Below are positions 37,892 to 46,516 of a stretch of 64,000 nucleotides of DNA, piece after piece. The DNA is taken from contig CAZTJC010000014.1 of assembly GCA_964613945.1 (NCBI GenBank), positions 1 through 64,000 of the forward strand. The letters run 5' to 3'. The notes under the pieces were generated by a model. The model was not told the DNA's origin, did no database searches, and saw only the letters and a program-made list of their open reading frames with translations. The position numbers and the translations under genes were made by a program. The DNA is from JAVVHH01 sp964613945 (GTDB lineage: Bacteria; Pseudomonadota; Alphaproteobacteria; Acetobacterales; Acetobacteraceae). Numbering within the stretch: position 1 is the stretch's first letter; each line of letters opens with the position of its first letter.

Positions 37892-39014
37892 GCGCGGGCC
37901 GCAGCGCCTGGAGCGCCGCGACGATGGCATTCGCCATGCCCGGCCAGCTGTAGCGTTGGGCCGCCTCCCCCGCCATCGCGGGCGCCGGGGGCGTTGCAGG
38001 CAGCGCATCGATGGCCGCGCCGACGCGCTGCGCCGTCATGGCGGTATCGGCAAGGTCGATTTCAGCGTGCGCCAACCAGTCGCGCGCCGCGGGATCGGCC
38101 GCAGCGGTGTCGGTGCCGCACAGCACGCGCAACCCGCTCGCCATCGCCTCCTGCACGACCAGCGGAAACCCTTCGCCGACGCTCGGCAGCAGCAACAGGT
38201 CCACGGCGCGATAGAGGTCGGCGAGTGCGGCGGGCGGTTGCTGCGGGATCAGCTGGACGTTGGAAAGGCCCCAGTCCGCGGGATTGATCGGGCCGCGCCC
38301 TACCAGGACGAAATGCAGGTCGGGGCGCAGCCGGGCGAGCGCGGCGATGACGTGCAATCCCTTCTTCTCGACGAAGCGGCCGACGAACAGCAGGATGCGC
38401 GCATCGCCGAAGCCGTGCCGCTGGCGCAGGGCTGCACGCTCCCCTGCCGCGGCCGGGTGGAACAGCGCTGTGTCGACGCCATTGAACACCAGCTGCGGGG
38501 GCGTGCGGAAGCCTGTGCCGGCGAACCGGTCACGCACCGTCGCGCTGATGAACACGACCTGGTCTGCGCCGCGCAGCATCGGCCGCGTCACGCACCGGTT
38601 GGCGAGCGTCATGACACCGCGCAGCACCCGACTGGAGAACGGGATATCGGCGATATGCTGGATCAGCAGCACCGGTTTGCGATGGTAGCGCGCAGCGATC
38701 AGCCCCAGGATCGATGAGAGGTAGAGCGCGTCATGGACGATCACCGCATCGCTGGCGGCGACCGCGCGCCACAGCCGGCGGATCGCGCCCGGCAACGGCA
38801 TCGGCATCGGTAGCCCGCTCAACCGTTCGAGCCAGTCCATGCAGGCGAGGCCGATCAGCCGCGTCGCGCCGAGGTCGGGCAGTGCCCCCTCCTGCGCGGC
38901 GGCCCAGGCGGTGTCATGCCCCAGCGCGGCGAGTTCGCGATTGAGATGCCCGGCGACCAGCTCGATCCCGCCGCCATGGGGCGTGAAGAAATGCGAAACG
39001 GTCAGGATGCGCAT
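37884..39014 (-). CDS. Glycosyltransferase family 4
   Basis: A 376-residue GT-B enzyme. The start MRILTVSHFFTPHGGGIELVAGHLNREL is a typical GT4 N-terminus with the Gly-rich loop. The donor domain has LFVGRFVEKKGLHV and, near residue 295, PSVGEGFPLVVQEAMASGLRVL (E-x7-E). It is the last gene of a leftward five-gene operon. ATG 39014 is five bases after the upstream stop at 39020; the open frame further upstream lies inside that gene. Confidence 0.86.
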   Translation of the reverse strand: MRILTVSHFFTPHGGGIELVAGHLNRELAALGHDTAWAAAQEGALPDLGATRLIGLACMDWLERLSGLPMPMPLPGAIRRLWRAVAASDAVIVHDALYLSSILGLIAARYHRKPVLLIQHIADIPFSSRVLRGVMTLANRCVTRPMLRGADQVVFISATVRDRFAGTGFRTPPQLVFNGVDTALFHPAAAGERAALRQRHGFGDARILLFVGRFVEKKGLHVIAALARLRPDLHFVLVGRGPINPADWGLSNVQLIPQQPPAALADLYRAVDLLLLPSVGEGFPLVVQEAMASGLRVLCGTDTAAADPAARDWLAHAEIDLADTAMTAQRVGAAIDALPATPPAPAMAGEAAQRYSWPGMANAIVAALQALRPALS

Positions 39015-39019
39015 GCGCG

Positions 39020-39694
39020 TCAGCCGCGTTCCCAGCGCATCGTGATCTCCAGCCGATTGGGAAAGGCGAACGCCCACAGGCCATGGCGATAGGTGTCGCT
39101 GCGCACCTCGGCGATGCGATAGCCGCTGGCGGCGGCCAGCGCCTGCCATTGATCCATGCTCAGGTAATCGGCGCGCACCATGCCGGCGAAGGCGATGTTG
39201 CCGATCATGTCGAGGAGCGTGAGCCGCGCATCATCGACCCGGCCGGTCGAGACATGGTCCTTGATGTACAAGGGGCCGGCGACGACGCGGGCGATATCGC
39301 GGAAGAGGCCGACGCGCACGTCCACGGGAATATGGTGGACGACGTTGTTGATCGTCGCGGCATCCTGCGAACCATCGGCGAACGGCAGGCGCTCGCCATT
39401 ATAGACCCGATGATCGATGGTCAGGCCCGAACAGAAGCGATCCTCGACATCGACGCTCGTGACCTGGCCGGCCGGCAGCAGATCGGCGATGCATTGCGCG
39501 ATGACGCCGGTGCCCCCGCCGACATCCAGCACGCGTTCGTGACGACCCCGCCACACGTCGCGCAGCGAGCGGAGCATGACCGCCTGATAGTGCGGTTTGC
39601 GATGGCGGTAGAGACCGAAATGTCGCCCCAGGGTGGCAGCGACCGTGTCCGCGGTGATCGGGCGGGCGGTGGCGCCGATAGCGATGTCCGTCAT
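39020..39694 (-). CDS. Class I SAM-dependent methyltransferase
   Basis: A 224-residue methyltransferase. Motif I is RVLDVGGGTGVIAQCI (about residues 54-69), then VTSVDVED (acidic residue binding ribose), RLPFADGSQDAATINNVVHHI (motif with Asp/His) and GPLYIKDHVSTG. It would methylate a sugar or lipid-linked precursor of the operon's product; the target is unknown. Its ATG overlaps the stop of the GtrA-like gene (ATGA). Confidence 0.83.
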   Translation of the reverse strand: MTDIAIGATARPITADTVAATLGRHFGLYRHRKPHYQAVMLRSLRDVWRGRHERVLDVGGGTGVIAQCIADLLPAGQVTSVDVEDRFCSGLTIDHRVYNGERLPFADGSQDAATINNVVHHIPVDVRVGLFRDIARVVAGPLYIKDHVSTGRVDDARLTLLDMIGNIAFAGMVRADYLSMDQWQALAAASGYRIAEVRSDTYRHGLWAFAFPNRLEITMRWERG

Positions 39695-40098
39695 GACGGC
39701 AGTCCTGCGATGCGCCGCGACGGGCGGGTGACCGCCCAGCGGCTGGAGACGAAGTTGACGGCCAGCATGATTGCCGTCGTCGTCGGCGCGGCCAGCGCCA
39801 TCGGCCAATGCCATGCCGAGACGAACAGCCAGAGCAAGGCGGCAGACAGCGGCAGGCTTGCCGTCATCGCCAACACGTAGCGAAGAAATCCAGGACCATG
39901 CGCGCGTGTGCCGAAAGTCACCTTGGCATGGAGCGCATAGCCGATGATGCACACGAACCCAAACGAGGCGGCGATGCTTACCGCGAGCGGCAGGTGCAGC
40001 GCATCGCCGACGATCAGCACACCGGCGTTGAGCAGCGCGCAGGTGCCCCCCACAACGAGATAGCGCGGCGCGACATAGCGCGATCCGGACAGGATCAT
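39691..40098 (-). CDS. GtrA-family membrane protein
   Basis: A 135-residue protein with four helices and the GtrA pattern: RYLVVGGTCALLNAGVLIV, NYALHxKxTF-like YALHAKVTFG, and FVSSRWAVT near the end. GtrA proteins are thought to flip or bind polyprenyl-phosphate sugars made by a DPM1/GtrB-like GT2. That partner is two genes upstream here. Both ends overlap neighbours by ATGA, so it is translationally coupled. Confidence 0.85.
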   Translation of the reverse strand: MILSGSRYVAPRYLVVGGTCALLNAGVLIVGDALHLPLAVSIAASFGFVCIIGYALHAKVTFGTRAHGPGFLRYVLAMTASLPLSAALLWLFVSAWHWPMALAAPTTTAIMLAVNFVSSRWAVTRPSRRIAGLPS

Positions 40099-40799
40099 GC
40101 CGCCACCTTCGTACAGCGCACCACATAGATGCAGGCATTGTCCTTGACGATCGCAGCGGGTGTCACGCGATCCTCGATCCAGCCGCGCAGGTTCATCACC
40201 ACCGCAAGAGCACCGGCCAGGACCGGGCCGATGATTGGCAGCCGCCGCAGGATGAAAGCGAAACCGGTGAGCCGGATCAGCGTCGTCGTGGCCAGCGGAC
40301 CGACCAGCGCCTCGACCGACCGAACCGTAAACCCCCGCGCCTCGATGTCGAGGATCAGGCCGGTGCGGGTCCAGCGGCGATGATCCTCCGGATGCGGATG
40401 ATAGAGCCAGGCGCCATGCGTCGACAGCACCAGCGTTCCGTCGTCCTTCAGCACCCGCGCGGCTTCGGATAGATAGCAATCGAGGTCTCGAACATGTTCC
40501 AGCACCTGCACCGACAGCACCGCGTCAAAACCGCCGTTGCCGACCGGCAGCGTGCCCGCAGCGCTGATTGGCAGCGTGGCGGAGTCGAAATCGGCGCCGG
40601 CATAGGCATAGCCCATCGCTTCGACGAGGTTGCGATAGGGCATAGAGCCGCAGCCGAAATCGAGCAGGCGCTCGGGCCGCGAGCCATCGCGGACCGCTCC
40701 CAGCTCACGCCCGATGGCATGGCCCAGCTTGCGCAGCATCAACCAATCGGTGTGCCATGGCCGAGGGGTGAGCCGACGCGTGCCGCTTTCCGCGTGCAT
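40095..40799 (-). CDS. Class I SAM-dependent methyltransferase with C-terminal hydrophobic segment
   Basis: A 234-residue methyltransferase. Motif I reads RLLDFGCGSMPYRNLV (about residues 45-60), then AGADFDSATL, FDAVLSVQVLEHVRD and LVLSTHGAWLYHPHPEDHRRW. A hydrophobic stretch near residue 190-205 (IIGPVLAGALAVVMNL) may associate it with the membrane. The LEHV and HPHPEDHRRWT-like pattern is common in sugar/lipid-modifying methyltransferases of surface-glycan loci. Coupled by ATGA at both ends in the operon. Confidence 0.82.
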   Translation of the reverse strand: MHAESGTRRLTPRPWHTDWLMLRKLGHAIGRELGAVRDGSRPERLLDFGCGSMPYRNLVEAMGYAYAGADFDSATLPISAAGTLPVGNGGFDAVLSVQVLEHVRDLDCYLSEAARVLKDDGTLVLSTHGAWLYHPHPEDHRRWTRTGLILDIEARGFTVRSVEALVGPLATTTLIRLTGFAFILRRLPIIGPVLAGALAVVMNLRGWIEDRVTPAAIVKDNACIYVVRCTKVAA

Positions 40800-42040
40800 C
40801 AGCCGAGCACAGCTGCGCGCGACCGCGGCAGGATATCGCCCGACGGCCCGCCGACGATCGCGATCATGATCCCGCCGAACATGGTCTGGAGGCCGATCGC
40901 ACCCAGTGTCGCGGCGGCCACGATCGGCAGCACGCTGGACGGCGCGGCAAAATCGCTCGCGGTCCAGCGCCAGGCGGCGATGGCGCCGAGCAGCAGCGAT
41001 GCCGCGATGCCGCCGAGCCCGGCCAGCAACAGGATCTCCATCCGGGCAAGCCGGGCGAACCGCGCGATGCCGGGCGTCAGCAGGCGATGGCCCTCGCGCA
41101 CGCTGTGCAGGTGCATCGCAGCCGCCATAATGCCAGCACCATGACCGCAGGTGATCAGGAAGCCGGCGACGATCAGCCAGCTCGCGCCGAACGGACCGGC
41201 GCCAGCTAGCACCTGCGTCAGGTGGAGTAGTGCGACGACAAGGATCAGTCCCCCCGCAGCCATGGCGAGAGCCGCCGGCACGCCGAATGCCCAGGTCGGG
41301 CTCATGATCAGCAAATAGCGCAGATGCCGCCAGCCATCGCGCCAGGGCCGCAGGTGCGGCGCGCGATTGCGCAGGTCGACCGACAAGGTCGCGGGCACTT
41401 CGGCGATGTGCAGGCGGCGCAGGCTCGCCTTGATCACCATCTCGCTGGCGAATTCCATACCGGGGCTCGACAGGTCGAGGTCCAGCAGCGCCTCCTTGCG
41501 AATCGCACGCAGGCCGCAATGCGCATCGTCGATCCTGGCGTTGAAGAACAGGTTGAGCATGCCGGTCAGCGCCGGATTGCCGATATAGCGGTTCTTCCAC
41601 GGCATCGCGCCACGCGCCACGCCGCCCTGAAACCGCGATCCCATGCACAGGTCGGCCCCATTGGCGAGCCGGTCGATCATCGCGACGCCATCGGTGAAAT
41701 CATAGCTGCCATCGGCGTCGCCGATCAGCAGATACTGGCCGAACGCCCCCTGGCAGCCGCCGATGATCGCGGCGCCATAGCCGCGCGCGGCGACCGGCAC
41801 GACGCGGGCGCCGAGCGCTTCCGCCAGCGCCTGGCTGCCGTCGGTCGAGCCGTTGTCGGCCATGACGACCTCGCCCAGCAGGCCGAATTGCGCGTCGATC
41901 CGGGCCAGCGCGTCGAGCGCGTTGGCGATGCAATACGGCAGGCTCTCGACCTCGTCGAGGCACGGCATGACGATCGACACATCGATCGCCCGCGCCTCGC
42001 GTCGCATGGCGATGAGCCCGTCGCTGCCGATATCGCGCAT
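40799..42040 (-). CDS. GT2 of the polyprenyl-phosphate hexose synthase type with C-terminal TM domain
   Basis: A 413-residue protein. GT-A domain: DVSIVMPCLDEVESLPYC, VMADNGSTDGS, ARGYGAAIIGG and LLIGDADGSYDF (DxD). DAHCGLRAIRKEA and FASEMVIKA follow; all are typical of DPM1/GtrB-like enzymes. The C-terminal 190 residues contain four to five membrane helices. It would transfer a hexose to undecaprenyl phosphate for later use by a GT-C enzyme. It is the first gene of the leftward operon; its start is 80 bases from an octamer array at 42121, which lies in the presumed promoter. Confidence 0.85.
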   Translation of the reverse strand: MRDIGSDGLIAMRREARAIDVSIVMPCLDEVESLPYCIANALDALARIDAQFGLLGEVVMADNGSTDGSQALAEALGARVVPVAARGYGAAIIGGCQGAFGQYLLIGDADGSYDFTDGVAMIDRLANGADLCMGSRFQGGVARGAMPWKNRYIGNPALTGMLNLFFNARIDDAHCGLRAIRKEALLDLDLSSPGMEFASEMVIKASLRRLHIAEVPATLSVDLRNRAPHLRPWRDGWRHLRYLLIMSPTWAFGVPAALAMAAGGLILVVALLHLTQVLAGAGPFGASWLIVAGFLITCGHGAGIMAAAMHLHSVREGHRLLTPGIARFARLARMEILLLAGLGGIAASLLLGAIAAWRWTASDFAAPSSVLPIVAAATLGAIGLQTMFGGIMIAIVGGPSGDILPRSRAAVLG

Positions 42041-42120
42041 TCGTGATGACCCCCGGATTGTGACGGAAGGCGTAAAGCGGATTGGTTAACGCATCGTAGC
42101 ATCACCAGAGGCGCGAAAGA

Positions 42121-42136
42121 TCGACATGTCGACACC
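42121..42136 (+). repeat. Octamer array A (2 units of TCGACATG type)
   Basis: TCGACATG followed directly by TCGACACC. It lies upstream of the leftward glycosyltransferase operon, in the 171-base gap before the decayed GT-C gene. First of eight arrays of this motif in the 42-52 kb region. Confidence 0.6.
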
Positions 42137-42211
42137 TATACTCGTTTTCATGTTTCAGATTGCGTGTTTAGCTACTGCTGATGCTTCCATGAGGGCGCCT
42201 CGCCCGCGAGC

Positions 42212-43940
42212 TTAGTGTGCCGGAGGCGTGAAGAACGGCGTCATCTGCGGATAATAAGCCCCTAGTTCGTTGCCGAGCGCCTGCACCGCCTCTCGCCGCA
42301 ACGGTGCCATTCGGCGATAGATCGTGACGGTTATCCCCTGCTCGAGCGTAAACCTGTCAGGCAGGCGTCGGAAGGAGGCGCCGATGCCCCTCTTTTCGCG
42401 AATGTCGCGCGCAACGAGGCCGACGACCCGCTGGTCTGTCGGCATCACGTGATATTGCGTGGGCGTCGCGAGCACGATGTAATCTGCGGCGAGGACGCCG
42501 ATGGGGAAGCCATCACGCGTGTCGATATCCTGGCTGACTGCGATATGCGGACAGAGGGCCGGCTGGCTGTCCCGGCAGCCGATGGCGAGGATATTGCCAT
42601 TCAACAACTGCGAACTGGCGGCGACGTAGACATGGGCGGGCTTTAGCCTGGCCAAGACGGACAACAGGCGCCGCATCTCGCCCAGATCGGATCTCACCAA
42701 TGGCGCATAATGCGCCTCGGGGTAGCAGCGGCGCTCCGCTCCATGGTGATGGCGCGAACACCGCGGCCGAACTCGACAGGACGACCGAAAGGACCGCGAT
42801 GATCCCCGCCGCGCGCCAATGGGGACGCCATTGCACGTTCCACAGGGATGCGATCGCGCCTGCGATGCCGATCCCTGCGGCGGGCACGAGCAGATAATAA
42901 TGATGCACCCCGAGCAATGTCTGCACGCGCGTGAACAAAGTGAAGGCAAGGACCGCCTGAAGCGTGATCAGGATGCCCAGACCCCGCGTGTCTTTGCGCA
43001 TGATCAGCCCGCCCAGCCCGGCCGCACAGAGCGCGAGCAGCGCAATCCCGAAATGCCCGACGACCTGTTCGGCGATGCCCGCTCCGACCAGCTCCGCGCG
43101 ATAGGCGGCATAGGCGACGGCATAGTTGGTCGTCGCGATATGCCCGACGAGCGGTGCGACAAAGATCAGCATGAAGGCAGCACAAGTGAGGCCAATGATG
43201 GGAGGTTCCGCCCTGCCAATACCACTCGATGCCGAGTGAGTTCGACACGAGGGGTGCCAAGGAGGAATGCCATAGCCGCGGCTGGAAAGAACCCGGCCGC
43301 CCAAAACAGATAATAACGCCGCGATAGGACGAGCAGGCACATCAACAGGCCCATGCCGACCAGCGTGATCGGGCGATGTCGATCGGGGGCATTGCTGAAA
43401 TACACGAGCAGAACCAGCCCGGCGAGCACCATCCCGACCCCATCGGGCAGGCCGCGCAATGCTGGCGCCCACAGAACGTGAAGGCAGAGTATGCCCGCCA
43501 CGCACGACAGGACCCGTGACATGATCGCTGTGCCATCATATGATCGACGAGAAGGCCAGCAGTGCCGCGCCCGGCGCTACCGCCACGTTAACGATCGCCA
43601 GGATGTACGACAGCCTCCCCGGGCCAAAGGCCAGTTCAGATGGCATGAGCGGCAAAACGGGCAGGACGTTGGATTCACTGCGCGCGATCGAGCTGAGCGC
43701 CAGGACGGGGCTAGACCGCACTAGCCCACCAAAATCCTGGAACATCAGCCAATAGCTTGCCCAGTCCCAGGCGTAGATATAGCGTTCGGACAAGACGAAG
43801 AGAGTGGCCCAGCCGTTCGCGACCACGATCAGCACAGTGGCCAGTGCAACGCAGGTAATGGTCGTCGCCCTTGGTCTGTCGCTAGCCCTGGTGATGTTGG
43901 GGTTCCTGCATCCGATGATCGAAAACGCGCCAGGTCCATG
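42212..43940 (-). pseudogene. Frameshifted GT-C-like membrane glycosyltransferase
   Basis: Four consecutive segments in different frames together read as one polytopic protein. From the 5' side: GWATLFVLSERYIYAWDWASYW (to about 43536), then MSRVLSCVAGILCLHVLWAP through AAMAFLLGTPRVEL (43522-43220), then PPIIGLTCAAFMLIFVAPL to SSSAAVFA (about 43215-42760). The last segment is a soluble tail, LARLKPAHVYVAASSQLL to TPFFTPPAH (about 42720-42212). At least three frameshifts are needed. The YAWDWASYW loop fits GT-C enzymes. Each piece keeps normal coding character, so the decay is recent or the sequence contains errors. Confidence 0.72.
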
Positions 43941-44004
43941 CCGCGTGGCACGCCCTGACGCACGTCACCAATAACGGAACCGAATTAACGAAGATATGCC
44001 GTCA

Positions 44005-44028
44005 GCAACATGCCGACACATCGACATG
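44005..44028 (+). repeat. Octamer array B (3 units)
   Basis: GCAACATG, CCGACACA and TCGACATG in tandem without spacers, ending four bases before the stop of the WGR gene (on the other strand). The first unit is degenerate (6 of 8). Confidence 0.55.
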
Positions 44029-44031
44029 TAC

Positions 44032-44304
44032 TCACACCATTGGAACGGATCGATATCCCACCCCGATCCGCCGCACCGCTCCGGCGCGGCGCGCGAGCAG
44101 CATCCGAACATAGCGACCTGCCTCTGCATCGCTATTGAAGCTCCGCACAATCCATCGGCCGCGTGCGCCGATCCTGCCCCAGCAGGTCTCCACCATCACC
44201 CGCCCGAACAGGTCGCGCGACGCCGCGATCCGCCAGCGCCGACGTACGTTGCGATCCATATCGATGGCGACGAGTTCGACGGGCGTGAATGGCAGGTCGT
44301 CCAT
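44032..44304 (-). CDS. WGR-domain protein
   Basis: A 90-residue protein made almost entirely of a WGR domain: RRRWRIAASRDLFGRVMVETCWGRIGARG is the hallmark (split here across the conserved Trp-Gly-Arg), followed by RSFNSDAEAGRYVRMLLARR. Bacterial stand-alone WGR proteins are of unknown role; in PARPs the domain binds nucleic acid. ATG 44304 is used because the frame upstream to 44367 lacks domain similarity. It follows rmlA in the same direction with a 108-base gap. Found often on alphaproteobacterial plasmids and genomic islands. Confidence 0.78.
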   Translation of the reverse strand: MDDLPFTPVELVAIDMDRNVRRRWRIAASRDLFGRVMVETCWGRIGARGRWIVRSFNSDAEAGRYVRMLLARRAGAVRRIGVGYRSVPMV

Positions 44305-44412
44305 GCCGCGGAGTCTAGGCGGGCCGCCGCGCCCTGTCCGACGGATTGTCTGACTCAATGGCCGCAATTTGATGCAGGCACTGAATCACGCAGCCTCCCG
44401 GCTGCCGGCGTC

Positions 44413-45345
44413 TCAAGCCCGTCGTCTGTCTCCGACCCGTCGTTCGCCGAACGGCAACGGAGCGGGAGCTTCTTCGATCGCGGTCAGGATCGCACGACCA
44501 TATGCGGTCTTGGCGAACGCATGTCCCCGTGCCTCGGCGGCCTCGCGCGTGATGAAGCCTTGCAGGTACGCGATCTCTTCCAGGCAAGCGATCTGGATAC
44601 CCTGGCGGTGCTGGATGGTGCGAACGAATTCGGCTGCTTCGAGCAGGCTGTCGTGCGTGCCGGTGTCGAGCCAGGCGAAGCCGCGGCCCATCGGTTCGAC
44701 GTGGAGCGCGCCTGCATCCATGTAACGGCGGGCGAGGTCGGTGATCTCCAGCTCGCCGCGTGCCGATGGGGTCAGCGCTGCGGCGTGGTCGCAGACGTCG
44801 GCATCGAACACGTACAGACCGGTGATCGCATGGTTGGAGCGCGGGCGTTCGGGTTTTTCCTCGATCGACATCGCGCGGCCATCGGCGTCGAAGGCGATGA
44901 CGCCGTAGCGTTCGGGATCATCGACGCGATAGGAAAAGATCGTCGCCCCTCCCTCGCCCGCTTCCGCGCGCCCGACCGCGCGACGCAGCATCGACCCCAG
45001 TCCGTTGCCGAAGAAGATGTTGTCGCCGAGCACCAGCGCTACGGGTTCGCCCGCGATCCACTCCCGCCCGATCGTGAACGCCTGCGGCAGCCCCTCGGGC
45101 CGCGGCTGTTCGGCATAAGCGATGGTGAGGCCGAGCGCCGACCCGTCGCCGAACAAGGTGCGGTAATGCGGCAGGAACTCGGGGCTCGAGATGATGAGGA
45201 TATCGCGGATGCCGGCGAGCATCAGCACCGACAGCGGGTAATAGATCATCGGCTTGTCATAGACCGGCAGCAACTGCTTGTTGACGACGAGCGTCGCGGG
45301 ATGCAGCCGCGTGCCGGAGCCGCCGGCGAGGATGATGCCCTTCAT
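44413..45345 (-). CDS. rmlA: Glucose-1-phosphate thymidylyltransferase
   Basis: A 310-residue RmlA. Motifs: MKGIILAGGSGTRLHPAT (nucleotide-binding loop), NKQLLPVYDKPMIYYPLS, LVLGDNIFFG (metal-binding Asp), SIEEKPERPRSNHAITGLYVFD, GRGFAWLDTGTHDSL. It makes dTDP-glucose from dTTP and glucose-1-phosphate. The usual enzyme is about 290 residues; the extra residues are a short polar C-terminal tail. ATG overlaps the stop of rmlB (ATGA). rmlC and rmlD are not in the window, so the final sugar (rhamnose or another dTDP-sugar) is open. Confidence 0.95.
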   Translation of the reverse strand: MKGIILAGGSGTRLHPATLVVNKQLLPVYDKPMIYYPLSVLMLAGIRDILIISSPEFLPHYRTLFGDGSALGLTIAYAEQPRPEGLPQAFTIGREWIAGEPVALVLGDNIFFGNGLGSMLRRAVGRAEAGEGGATIFSYRVDDPERYGVIAFDADGRAMSIEEKPERPRSNHAITGLYVFDADVCDHAAALTPSARGELEITDLARRYMDAGALHVEPMGRGFAWLDTGTHDSLLEAAEFVRTIQHRQGIQIACLEEIAYLQGFITREAAEARGHAFAKTAYGRAILTAIEEAPAPLPFGERRVGDRRRA

Positions 45346-46415
45346 GCCGCCTGCTCCGTCGTCGCGGCGAGTCCACGCCGTACGTCCGCCGCCTGTCCGG
45401 AGACGATCGGACGCCACCAGGCTTCGTTGTCGAGATACCAGCGTATCGTCGTCTCCAGACCGCTCTCGAAGCTTTCCCGGGGGCCCCAGCCGAGTTCGTC
45501 GCGGATGCGGCCGGCGTCGATCGCATAGCGCTGGTCATGGCCCGGGCGATCGGCGACGAAGCCGATCTGATCGGCATAGGAGCCCCCTGCCCCGCGCGGC
45601 CGCAGCCGGTCGAGTGTCGCGCAGAGCGTGCGGACGACGTCGATGTTGCGCCGTTCGGCATTGCCGCCGATGTTGTAGCGGCGACCGGGCCGGCCGCGTT
45701 CGAACACGACCTGCAGCGCCCGGACGTGATCTTCGACGAACAGCCAGTCGCGCACGTTGTCGCCGCGGCCGTAGACGGGCAGCGTCTCACCCGCGAGCGC
45801 CTTGACGATCATCAGCGGGATCATCTTTTCGGGGAAGTGATATGGCCCGTAATTGTTCGAGCAGTTGGTGACGAGCACCGGCAGGCCGTAGGTGTGGCCC
45901 CAGGCGCTGACGAGGTGATCCGCCCCCGCCTTCGACGCCGAATAGGGCGAGCGTGGGTCGTAGGGCGTGTCTTCGGTGAACAGCCCGGTGTCGCCCAGCG
46001 AGCCGAACACTTCGTCGGTCGAGATATGGTGGAAGCGGAAGGCGGCGCGGTCGGATGCGGACAGGTCGCGCCAATAGCCGTGCGCCTGGCTCAGCATCGT
46101 GAAGGCGCCGACGACGTTGGTCTGGACGAACGCGCCGGGGCTGTCGATCGAACGGTCGACATGGCTTTCCGCGGCGAGATGGGTGACGACCTGCGGACGG
46201 AAGTCGCGCAGCGTCGCGCCGACCGCCGCGGCATCGCAGACGTCGGCGTGGACGAAGCGATAGCGTTCCGATCCCGCCACCTCCTCGACCGTCGTCGGCG
46301 TGCCGGCATAGGTCAACGCATCGAGGTTCAACACCTCATGCTCCGTATTGCGGATCAGGTGGCGGACGAGCGCCGAGCCGATGAAGCCGGCACCGCCGGT
46401 GACGAGAATGCGCAT
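45342..46415 (-). CDS. rmlB: dTDP-glucose 4,6-dehydratase
   Basis: A 357-residue extended SDR. MRILVTGGAGFIGSALVRHL binds NAD, HLAAESHVDRSI is the family core, HISTDEVFGSLG carries the catalytic Thr-Asp-Glu, and YSASKAGADHLV has the Tyr-x3-Lys. NNYGPYHFPEKMIPLMI and GDNVRDWLFVEDH complete the signature. It turns dTDP-glucose into dTDP-4-keto-6-deoxyglucose. First gene of the rmlBA pair; 69 bases upstream lies octamer array C, where its promoter is expected. Confidence 0.96.
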   Translation of the reverse strand: MRILVTGGAGFIGSALVRHLIRNTEHEVLNLDALTYAGTPTTVEEVAGSERYRFVHADVCDAAAVGATLRDFRPQVVTHLAAESHVDRSIDSPGAFVQTNVVGAFTMLSQAHGYWRDLSASDRAAFRFHHISTDEVFGSLGDTGLFTEDTPYDPRSPYSASKAGADHLVSAWGHTYGLPVLVTNCSNNYGPYHFPEKMIPLMIVKALAGETLPVYGRGDNVRDWLFVEDHVRALQVVFERGRPGRRYNIGGNAERRNIDVVRTLCATLDRLRPRGAGGSYADQIGFVADRPGHDQRYAIDAGRIRDELGWGPRESFESGLETTIRWYLDNEAWWRPIVSGQAADVRRGLAATTEQAA

Positions 46416-46484
46416 GGCGACGTTATAGCCGACAGGAGGTTAACGCGTCGCTTCGGATCGTACGGGGCGTTGTGCCGGGGATTG

Positions 46485-46508
46485 TCGACATACCGACAGG
46501 TTGACATG
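46485..46508 (+). repeat. Octamer array C (3 units)
   Basis: TCGACATA, CCGACAGG and TTGACATG in perfect 8-base phase. It occupies the 101-base gap between the rmlB start and the sdaA stop, i.e. the presumed rmlB promoter region. Confidence 0.65.
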
Positions 46509-46516
46509 TATGGAGG

